DNA from: Paragonimus skrjabini miyazakii
Taxonomy: Eukaryota > Platyhelminthes > Trematoda > Plagiorchiida > Troglotrematidae
DNA: 64,000 nt
Direction: 5' to 3'
NCBI GenBank assembly: GCA_014338405.1
Contig: JTDE01021564.1
Span: forward strand, 114,951 to 178,950
Of this stretch, positions 12,901 to 24,900 are shown one piece after another (position 1 is the stretch's first letter; every line of letters starts with the position of its first letter). The notes under the pieces are model-generated. The model was not told where the DNA came from and made no database searches. It saw only the letters and a list, made by a program, of their open reading frames with translations. The position numbers and the translations under genes were made by a program.

Positions 12901-15900
12901 GACACGAGGTTGGCATCGAGCATTTATGAAGTCTAGCAAGTAGAAAACTGTCTAGTCACACCAATTAGCTTTGGTTCGCCAAATGCACGTGATGGCGGTG
13001 CCAAACGCATCGTTCACAAGTTCGAATTTCAGTCTCTTTTTCACGCCGGCATGATGAATTTTTTCAAGGTATTTTGTTCGAAAGTAGGATAAGGGAACAT
13101 CCGGCTATGTTTTCAATTTTGAATAGTCGATGTGAACTCTGTACCATCAAGAAAAATTAGGGACTACACTCCAACAATGCATTAAAAGGATTGATCCCAT
13201 TTATCCCAAAACCTTTGTTGTTGGAAGGGAGAGGGATAACCCATGATAAGGACCAGCTGGAAAATGTGTGACGCCGATTAAACTATGTTTAAAACTGAAG
13301 AAAATACACTTCAACATTTTCTGAATGAGAACAACCCTGATGTAGTGACTACTTGTCTTGTTCTTCTGTTGTGGTGACGCCACTCTAGCCGGAACGGTAT
13401 GGCTACAGCATTTTATCTTTCAAACTACTGTTAATTCCTGTAGTAAGTAGTCTGTTTTGGGGTTTCGTATGTTCGAAACGACGAATTATTTTCTGGAAAT
13501 CGTGATCAGAACCAGCAGTGACACAGGGAGTGGGCATGTCTGCCGCAGCCTGGAAGGCATTCTGGTAGCTCGAATGTGGTCACAGAACGTGCACAGGTGC
13601 GCAAAAATGATGTATTTGTTCCATTACTGTCTGAGTGAACATGTGCTTAAATGAGTAGCCATTCGGGACGCACCATCCACAAAACTTTCTGAACATTTCA
13701 AATTGAACATCACTCACACTCGGTCATAGCTTGCACATGCAAAAGAGTTTCGCAATTAGCCCTCTTCGAGGGCATGGCCCAATATTCACATTCAAACGCT
13801 AAATCCCAAACTCACAGCACCTAGATTAACCAGACCGAACACTGGTCAGCTCACCTATCGTGGTTCTGTTGCATCACGATTTCGAAGTTTGTCAAACGTG
13901 TTGCACGTGTTCGGAATTCCAGTTCGCATGAGGTTCAGTACGATGACTCAGCGATCACAACCGAGTTTTGGATGCAGTGTCCACCAGGTCAAATCATCCT
14001 CATTTTGATGTCACTAATCCAGGTTGAAATGTTACGACTTGAAACCTATTTCCTATATGTTGCAATGGTAACTAAAACAATGGGCTCATGTGATGACATC
14101 ACGCCGATAGAAATGAGCCTGACTGATAACAGCGTCTGCGTTCTGCTCCAGATGGGCAACGAAAATATCGGCTAGTAACGGACCGAGTGGACTGCTATAT
14201 AAACACACAGACTGCAGTATGTATCTGATGAGATGCAGCGAAATGTGCTCGAGAGATACATTGTGCAAAAAACTGTTTCTGGCTTCTCTGTTCAAATTTG
14301 TTACGGGAAAAGGTTGCTTTGCCTTTCTGAAATGATCAGGTTGCCCGATAGTTTCGAAATGGAGACACAGTTACTGTCTGTTAACTCCAATCGATAACCC
14401 CGCGATTAGGACTTCCTAGACAGGACGAGATCTCCGATCTCATTAAACCTGCTAGGTTATATTTTTACCTGTTAAACAAATAGTGAAGATTATCACTGCT
14501 CACGAGAGCTGCGAGTTGGTACAGTTTACAATTAAAAGAACGAAAAACGGTTTAATATGTGCAAAATATAATAAAACACAAACCACTTCTGGATCATTTG
14601 TGAGAAAGATTCTGCGTCAGCAGACAGTTAACTGACAAGAAACCTGTTCTGTTGAGCTTGAACTCTTGTTGATTTACTGTCGTTGTGAATTTTTAAAGAA
14701 ATCATATTCACTAATATCCAACGGATTCAATCACAGCGACTAAAATTTAACACTGGGCGAAAAATCATGGCTGAACAAGTTTGACGATACACGTGGCTTT
14801 ACTGCACACTTCGACTGGAGTTGAGTTGACAACCATCTACTAAGTTTCACCCTGAAGGATTATCCGCTTGCGATAGGACCACTCTACTTTCAATCAAAAC
14901 CCTACGTACTCAATTATTTGGTGCCATTTTATCACTTAAGGGTTCTCGACTGGAATATACTCTTTGCCAAAATTAACTCCCCATTTGAACATGATCATGC
15001 TTTGCTCGTTCCACTCCGTAAAGACAATCGTTTAAATACTAACGATTTTATTCCCCCAAAGATTTACTTTTCAACAATCATTCGTCTATACTTCAATCTG
15101 TTCGTTTAAGCCACTATGTGACAGTTTAAAGCAGAGTGGAACAAAATTTGATCCCTTGTTGTGTTCAAGGTCAATTAGTTTTCTACAACGTTGTGATAGG
15201 CGAGCTGGGCTATCGGTTCCATGTTTGGTCGTGGGTGTATAACACACCAGGAGGTAAAATGAGATGATGAAATATGGTTATGGTAGTAGCAGATACGATG
15301 TGCTTTCGACATTATTTGGACTCAAGACGTAACCCGTGTTCGTACACCCCAAGCATAGACAATTATCATACAATGACCCAAATTTCAGATGGATTCTAGT
15401 GTTACTTTTCCATATACCACAGCTGATCCATTGATTGACTTGAAAAAGTCCAGATATCTTTCAAAAACGCTGACAACCTTCGAAACGCGTTGTAAATTCA
15501 GGGGAAGGTTTGCAGGTGTTGAGGCATTCACAACCATAGAGATGGTAATAAGTACCACGATTTAATACTCATGCACAGCAAAACGTACAATTTAATGTAG
15601 CATTCTTTACACCTACCGACTACTATCGGACCGCAGATTCAAACCATGTGGAGACCTCCTTCGAACTCGCCGATACAATAAATTAGCAGCTAATCATCAG
15701 TTTACTGCATGAGAGAAAAAACTGATCCATTTTGCATGTACCAACTTTCTCTATTGTGGTTTATCGTTCTTCAAAGACTGGTTAATGATTGGCCACATTT
15801 AACATACCTAAGTCTCTGAACATGTTTGCCGCAGCTAGAGAACCGAAAAGTGTTACACTCTAAGATGGGCGTCAGCTAATTGGTTTGTAAGTAGTACATT

Positions 15901-18900
15901 AATAGGAGAAAAATATTTGGGCCCAAAACTACTTATTCCACTCACAAGGAAAAGCTTCGGGAAATGAACATGCTGTGAGAATATGATCCAGTAGCACACA
16001 TCGAGGCGGTACTATAAACGACTGACTCCTGTGATAAACTGTGTCGCGATGAAGTTAACGCAGAAATTTCTTGATTGGTCTTCACTATTGAATATGTCTG
16101 GTTACCGTGACTTCATAACCTATTTTAAATGACGTTGTTTACCTTCTCAGATCGTTTAAAAGCATGACTTTCAAATAACGCAACTGCTTACAAAACAAAC
16201 TGAAAGTTATTCGTCCTTGTGTATTTTCGAACGGGTAAACTCACTACCAGTTAACTTTGTCTGACTGCGTGCGTATTGCTTTTAGACGTGTCTTGCCCTC
16301 GAAGGGAATACCTACCATCCCGAGTTAGATATCGGCCAATATACATTACGATGATATTAGTGTGGTTGTAGCTACACTAGAAAATTGAGAATCCAATAGT
16401 CATAATTCTCATAGGGGACGTTATTGGGTTGCCAGAACAGATTGTGGATCCAATATAAATTAACCGTAAGTGAAAGTGTATGTGGTGTAAAAGTATTCAA
16501 TTGGAATGACAGATAAAGAGGGTCTAGTGAAAGCTTAAGATCTAATCTTGCAAATGGCAAGCCAAACTATCAAACCAGGACTGTGTTAATTGTGGGCTCC
16601 TTTAAACAAGCGGCTGTTTGAACTGTGTGCACCGTCGAGGCGACCGGTTAATCAGCGTGTACTTTCATCATTAAACACTGTTTAAAACAATGTCATCTCG
16701 TTTCAAATAGCAGCTGCCAAAGTGCTCCATCTTAGAGATATCGCACCCTGAACAACGATCTAAAGATGTATTACGCTGTTATACGCATAGTTAGATACAC
16801 TTCAGAAATTGACGACCCACACTTGAAGCTCCTTTGTTCATCACCGTCCTAGGTATTCCAGATAGAGACTTTCACTGATGATTTCCTGTTACTACCAGCC
16901 GCGCATTGCATCCCAAACCTGGCATCTACATGATCTGGCATTTGCCTTGCGTTATTTTATAAACCTGCCAAATTATATACACTTCAGTGCTTTGGGTTTT
17001 GCTCCTGCTTATCCTTAACATGACCAAGACTAGAACTCCAGTCATTGTTCCATGAGTCAACCGTGTTGACCACTGTATCAATAACCTCATTTCAGGCACG
17101 ACTATATTATCGTATGTGAAGCTCATTCACCCGCAGGTAATGCTCAGATTGCCCGATCGCTTAGGCAAGAAACTCGGTGACTGTCCTGTTAACCCTAATC
17201 GATGATCCCACCACTAGAGTTTCTTCCCAGGTTGGAATCACAGAAATCATTAAACATGCCGAGTGATATTTTGATTGTGGTATTTGACCTGATTGGCATA
17301 AGTGAGATATTATTCACAACTAATCGCAGCTGTCGAATCCCCTGAGACTTTCCAGTCAGCCCTGTCGAAAAGAAGCATTAGACTCGACTTTCGCTTTTAT
17401 CAAAACTCGTCAGCAGTGTACATCCTTGCTACGGCATTGCACAGAAGCAAATGGGGCTGAGCGTTTGCCACTGATAATTCAGTCATGCTTAATGGGATGT
17501 CAAGAGCACAGTGGTCAATATGGTTGCCCTGTGAAAGCGTGGCTGGTGTTTTGGTCCAGGCCGTGACAACAATATGCACCACGAATGAGCCTTAACAACA
17601 ACAAAAACCCCTGGCTATCAGTCATTTCTTTCTATGGTGATTTTTCATCATTTTCCTTTTTTACTACTTAAATCATCAGTAGTACAGTAAGGTGATATCT
17701 ATCACCTTACTGCCGATCACTAATGTGTCAAAACTTCCGAAATTTCAGTGTCTTGGTGGTTGAGATGTCAGGCTGGTTCATCGTTCCATTATCCACTTGA
17801 AGTGATAGGATCGCTTATTCCGCCCGGTTGTATGCACAACTATGTATGACTTACCCTAAAGATTCAAGCATCTCTTATAAGGTACATTGGTACTCGACTG
17901 TACACTACATTGCCCTGTTATTGTTCACAGTGATTTGATCCGTGGTAGATTAGTGATTTTTAAACAGTGCATTTTTCTGCTTAAAGCTTTCTCACTGCAA
18001 ATGGTCGTATGCAATAATAGGAGTGAGCAGGGTCAGAGATTATTTTTAGTAAACTCATAGTGAAAACGTTGTTGCACTTTTCGTTCAGATGAATGGATTT
18101 GACTTAGAATGTGGGCGACATATTACAATGGACATTAAGCTAGTGGATATTGATCGATTTCGAACCGTTGTAATCGAATGCCGAGTTGATTGAGCCACAC
18201 AAAAATGACGTTCTGAAACAGATTTTTTCGGGAGATTATCTAATTCCATTCAAAGGTCGCTACGGATCTCTGCACCTCAATGGTTCCACAGTCGAAGAGC
18301 AGTTATGCATGACTCATTATATACGTGAGTTAAACGCACATAGATGGCGCATTTGTCAACTCATCTTTTCTGCTTTTTTTCCTGTCCAGTGCTGACGAGA
18401 AATTTGATCGAACTTTCCCCACAAACACCATTATGAATTACACTGGCCAAGTGCAATGGATGCCTCCTGGACTTTTCAAATCCACCTGTAACATAGATAT
18501 ACTCTGGTTTCCATTTGATCGGCAGGTGAGCCAACTGGTGTTTCGTTTCGGGATGGAAGTTGGAATTCTCACTAACTTATCTAGCTGTTGTATGTCCATC
18601 CAAAGGTAACTGAAAGAGATAACATTATAATCCGATCGAAATGCGTTCTACTGAAACTTATAACTTGATTGTTTAGACTCGTAGAGCGCTTGGTGTAGCC
18701 TCTGGACGAAAAAGAACATGACAATTTTCACCTCCCAATCTTCATGAATCCGATGTTTACACATTTCCTATAAATTGCATTGACCTATTCAAGAAGTGCA
18801 CCACTTTACAAACGTACATTATGTTTTAAACCTTCCAAAACGATACGCTGGTTCGTCCTTGCTATCGTAACGCGCTTGGCAGCATTCGGATTCTTCTCCC

Positions 18901-21900
18901 GTTAATAATTCACACGGAAATCTCGATCCCGAAAAAGTACTGGGACTGTCCCCGTATTCGCTCTCAAGACAAGCCGAAAGACGCGTACAAAAAAGGGCTT
19001 GTTCCGCCCCAAAACGTGTGCGACCAGGGCGACAAGGACAAAGTACTTATAGGGTGCGCAGTGGCCATAAGAACATTCCCGAATCATAAAAAGAGAAGGA
19101 CATTTACCGGGAAAAAATAGTTAGGGTCACTAATGAGCACAACGGAGTAAAACGTCTGACGGGTAAAATCTAGCCCGAGCCACCCTCTCAGTCAATCTGA
19201 GCTGGTCCACTAACTAGGACAAAGTCAATCGTTTTTTCCCTTTCTCACGACGGAGGAGCCTTGAGACGGTAACAGGGTTGGTGCCCTAACACATTACTTA
19301 GGTAACCAGTGTCAACAGTTTGTTGTCACTCTGGTCGCCTTGTTAACCAGGGTTATTGATTGTTCATTCAATCATCATTTCAGACTAGACTTTACCACCT
19401 ATCTTGTCACTCGTTCATCATAGTTCGAAAACACTAAGAACTCCTTTTTTAAAGTAAATGTTCTCTTGGTAAATCCTTCTAGGTACAAAGATTGACAGTG
19501 TGTTCAAGAAAGATCAGCTCACTGTTTCCAGTTAATCAAATGGTAGTTTGTACTTGGATCAGATAACGGCCACCTCATATTCCGCGGGAAGTTCATATCA
19601 TCCATCCCATTTTCTGAAGTGAACTTAATCTGCCTTTCATTTTCCAGTAGGTCACTAATGATTTCGGTGTCTGTCCAGTGGCATACCTACTTTGATGTAG
19701 TCGTGTCAAGTCGACTGAAGATCACACGTAGGTGCACACGCAAAGTTATCAGATAAATTGCCATCATTCGTCAAAACTCTCGTGGATGATATTTACCGAG
19801 AAGGTCACCTCAAGTTATTTTGTTTCATTAACCGATTAATGTTCATAGAAGCGTAGCATGTGGAAACGGTTGCATTTTGGCACAATAAATGTGTTTGTTA
19901 GATCCATCTGGATTTAGTATTCGGAAGCACACTGTCCACTTCTTTGTTCAAAAGTATGTGGTATTTTTTATGAATCTTTGCGTGTTTGCTGTCATCGGAT
20001 ACTGGAACACTTTTTTGTTTGATCGAACTATGAAGATTTTAGCGAATCACACTTATCAATCCGCGTACCACTCGACAAGTTGTTTTCTGGCAGGAACATT
20101 TGGAATACACACTAATATCCACCAGGGGTTGGTCGTTTACTCGTTGACTTATTAATGGATAGAATGAACAGTCAAACTAGTATTCAATAATTCACCTTCA
20201 GGCTGATACACTTTTATATAGAGGCAATAGAATTTGATCAACAATCCCATCGGAGTTAGTACGCAGTGGCTAGGTTACCGATTGGTGTAGATTGATTGTA
20301 TCCCTACTTCACGCTCGTTCGGCGACTGAATCGCGCAGTTTCGCTACCGACTAGATCAACTTGAAACAGCTTCTGACATTGTACTAGAAAACCAAACAAT
20401 CTTATTCCGATGGTCCCGATAGTGTAATGTTTCATCATAAAATTGTCCCACCACTCAAATTTGGCTGTCAGCCACTTCAGTTTCTGTCAGATTGTCAAAT
20501 GTGATCAACATGTGAAAGCCGATCACGTTTCTTGGAGGACCTATCGCCTGTCAGATAGTCCAGCGTAATTCGTTTAAATGAGAACAATCGGAATGAAGTA
20601 AAGGTGTGCAAGATATTTAGTAAAATGTCCTTGAGCGTAAAAGCGAACAAAATGGACTAAACATGCAAATTTGATTAATGAAATACTTTTCATCCTTATT
20701 CCTATTTGCCTGATTATGACAAAAATAGCTGAACAAATATGAAGAAACTGATACCATGTGTATAGATGTACTTGTACAAAATGACTCAAACATCCGACAG
20801 TTTATCGAAACGGAATCGCCCTGAATAACTCCGGTGTTAACTATGTGAGACTGTCCATCACTCGCATTATGAGAACATTCATTAAGGCCGGAAAAATGTG
20901 CAGGAGAACCGAATCAATCTAGATTATATAAGTGGTTTTCTACTCATCTAGCGCGACATCTAAAAGTACCGTTTATAGTATAAGTCATTAACAAACTGAT
21001 TGACGAGCACACCTGGAGAATAACGACACAAAACCTTAGAATAAATAGTAAACATGAATTTCACTCAAACTATCTAAATATGCTTTGAACTGTAACGTGT
21101 ACAGAGTGAGTGCATTTAAGTATACTGTTTTTAGCTTGGCATGGTAACAAAAAAATGCAACTCTGACATTTTTTGCAAGTTCTTTTTGTGTTCCTGAAGC
21201 AGAACTAACTGGCAAGTAGCATCTTGCGTAATTTTACATCCGAGTTTTATTGGTGATGCATAACAAACACAAACATGGTAAGCATGCTTTCTCTAGTCAC
21301 AAATTGACCTTAAAAAGGCAAATGGAATATGTTGCATGACAATCTGAAGAAAAGAGCGGCTAGAAAAAAATGTGACAAGTATCTTTTCTAAAAAAAAGCC
21401 GTCTTCCTGTTGCAATTATAAAGATCAAAAATAGAAAGATGATTGCATTCAACTTTTGGTACTGATCATCACTTTTACTCACACCGAGCTTTGTACGATC
21501 GCTTTTTCGGGAATTGTAATAGCCCAACGAGAGTTTTACGGAAAAGCACAGTTTGTGTTCTTTGATTCAATCGGAATTTTCGAGAAACTAGAACTGTAGG
21601 TCCGAACACGTAACAGTTGGAACAGAATAGACCGATGAGCACCTAGGTAAACTTGGTCAACCGGTTCAAAGGTCTTCAAAATATCGGTTCTGAGTGGCAG
21701 TATAGTTAGTCGTAAAAATCGTTGCAATTCGTCATGGTTTTCATGGTCTTTCAATCACGTTATTGGTCAGTAATGCGCAGGCTAAAGTTCTGTCTGAACT
21801 AATAAACTTCAAATCCGCATTCCTTTACGAAACAGCTCCAAGCACAATTTGAAACAATGTATTGATTACTTCACTACAATGCATTTTAAACTGTGGGCGC

Positions 21901-24900
21901 TGCTAAAATGATTGCCAAAATAAACATAATGAGCATCATTTCCAACTTTTGTTCATTTTGGCACAAATTAAATGCTATTTTCATACGAATTTAGAGCCAG
22001 TTATATTTGTCTCACAATTCTGTTTTTGTTTATTTTCCATGATTGCCATTTTGCTCATTCTCAAAGAATTGCACTCTCAAATTCGGTAGCTGGACTTACA
22101 ATGGAGATCAAATAGATTTTCGTCTCAAATGCATCAATACTTCACAACCGGATTGTACCGAGATAGGACCTGTGGATCAATCAGAATATCTACCAAATGG
22201 AGAATTCCATCTCATCGGTAAATAACTGTTTTACCAATGTAGATATTTATAGAAGACAAGCTTTCTTTCATAAAAATGTAATGTTGAGAGTTTGGTTAGC
22301 TTTAGATTTGAAAATTAATTACATTGCATTAATTAGGTTTATTCTTGTTTAATTACATTATGAAATAAATTTATTTCTCCTCATATTCCCTTTGGTTACA
22401 TACCATGTGATGTAAACAACACAATTCGTGAGAAAATGATTTACAAAATCAAAACGCCATTTTTGTCTGAAATGCCTAGTAGAACAACGACAATTTCAAA
22501 TTTATTCAACGCAGAGTTACGGTATTCGCGCGAGTACGAACAAGACATTCGTTGCATGTTTATCATACACTTTCAAAATGATCAATGTTTTCGGGGATCA
22601 CGTGATTGAGAGTAACTAAAGAAAACATCCTATGGAGGTACCGGGAAACGGAACAATAGCTTTAAAACAGAAATACCAATTAGCCAGTCACATAAGTAGT
22701 GTACTCTGCTGTATGGTTCAATCAAGTGAATCAAAGCGGTATACGAAAGAACGTACAATGCAATGACATTGACTTAAACTACTGTCGTGAACGCAAAAGA
22801 CGCTTAGCCTGCGAAGTTTTTTATTGCATGAAATCCAGTATAGGTTATCTTAAAACATAAAACCACGAACGCATTCGCTCATTTGCATAGCTGACATGTA
22901 TTCACACACACAATGGACAATAGTACATTGCCATTTGCCCAGGTGGCACGTCTCCCATAGTGCGTACACACTATTCCAATAGTCGCTTCTGGTCCCTCGT
23001 CTTTTTGACATTGAGACCTGCTCTCTAGTTCCCGAATGTACGCAGTATACTATTCACAAACGAAATTGCCTGCTATACATGTCGATGTGGGAAGGTGAGC
23101 GCGAAAGGATCGAGCTGGCTCGAGACGCTGCATGCTGACTAGGCGAGATCGAACATTCAACAACTAGGTCAATATTCTCGTCGTTGGGACATCATAGAAA
23201 GCGCATTGTTACCATGAATATGTGGCATAAAGCTTAAATGGAAATTGGAACAGTTGCTATTAGAAATTTCCCCGTTCAACAAGTACTGTTGATATAAGCG
23301 GACTACATAACATGAGGACTATATTGTCCCACTTGAATCATTTAAGCCTGTCATTAAACAGTACTCATGCATAGTGATTTCAGAGGTCAGTATCATGATG
23401 ATAACTGTGGGGTATCATGTTATCAAGTGACGAGAACCAGTGTAACTTGTCGATCAAGTCAGGCTTCAACGACCAATGGACTAGATCTATGCACTGAGAA
23501 ATTCATGACATTCACCAAACTGAAGAAGCAAAAAGGGATTTTGGCAACGAAAGAGAATAAAGGAGAAACTGTTCTGAGCTCGAATAACGAAGACTTTAGA
23601 CCAACAGTGTAGTCACTTAACCGGGGATCATATAGTACACGAAATAGTTATGAGGCCACTCGTATCTTGTTCTAGGCACCTCAATGGTCCGAACATCAAA
23701 ACACCAACAATTAGGAAAAAACGATTAAATTGGATTGAAATAACTAAGATCAACAGCGTTCACGCTGTTTAAAATAATTCTTGACTTCGACAGCTTCTCC
23801 TATGTCTTGAAATGCACTGTTTGCTTAGTGTTCAACGATTAATATGGTTATCCTCATTGACTGAACAACATCGTCTGACATCGTCCGAAGAGGACAAACT
23901 ATCACATCAACCAAAATGATAGTCGACACATTTACATCTTAAACAATGAAAAACCCTATGGATAGATATTTCAGTGATACGACCAGTGAAATGAACACAA
24001 ACATTGCATAACACAAAAGTATAACGCAGTTTGCTTGATCGCTGATTAAGTCAACAAACTTGAAACTCACATTTTCTATTCAACTGCCATTATCCTCCTA
24101 CAACATCACGAATGGAACTTTACAATGTTTGATGTGAACGTACATCAAGTCGTACATCAGTTTTTCACCACCTCCGCCACCTCGACCACCATCATGAATA
24201 CACACGTATGGCCGCATATCGTCAATGCCTACGGTGTCAAAATGGGTCATCGGAGTGTCCACTGGGCAGATCATCACAATGAGTCTTAAGTATGTCGCTG
24301 AACCACACCTGATATTCACCACGCTAAGTTCAATACCAGTAACCCCAGCAGGGTCAAAATGTTTATGATACACTGATTTAGACTGAAAATTGAATCAACG
24401 ATAAGCTTGATAACATCGTTATCATATAAAAACGACTACAAGTACTAGACCGTCAAGCAAATGGATCACAGCTAGCTGAGCAAGTTGACAGAATACCGAA
24501 TTTGTAACGTAAATGAGTGACTGCGTGTAACACGATCAATTTTCTTGTCTCTATGTTTTTTCTACTTAGCTACGGTTCTGTCTATTGTTGATAAGTTTTA
24601 TTGTTTCAAATATGAAAGTTCGTGCGCTGACTACGCCTTCCACATGTTATCGTAGATGGATGTCTAATCAACAATTGGCTGGCTACACTACCAATTAGAC
24701 AGTCCTCCCTTGTACAGCTTCAGGAGGTCTGTTGTTTGAGAAGCCCTTTAGTTTGGACTCCGGATTTTGTATTCGGGTACACATTCGGGAAATTATCGGG
24801 ATGTATGCCTATTTCGAAATGGTGTCAGTTGACCACACGAAAATCTGGGCATTCTCATATAAGTCATCATGTGTCCAAACCGTCATCCTTCCCGCAAGGC

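Larger units (their letters stand above)
6971..18389 (+). other. nAChR intron 1 of the visible set (11.4 kb)
   Basis: GT-AG intron of 11,419 nt. It holds the HHR-SINEs and composites at 7245-7440, 8095-8790, 9588-10155 and 16985-17590, a composite spacer fragment at 14335-14475, a decayed PLE piece at 14086-14330, a 100-N gap and a 28-nt hairpin at 17685-17712. I saw nothing identifiable in 10156-10738, 11891-14085, 14476-16984 and 17713-18389. The minus-strand open frames at 10739-11890 are listed separately. Confidence 0.85.

Noticed and set aside
14228..14256. CTGATGAGATGCAGCGAAA as a hammerhead core
   Set aside because: Stem II is essentially absent and the site lies in (reverse) PLE coding sequence; chance match.
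23608..24107. Repeat B as a solo LTR starting TG and ending CA
   Set aside because: Homology between the two copies continues on both sides of the supposed LTR, and no primer-binding site or target duplication is visible.
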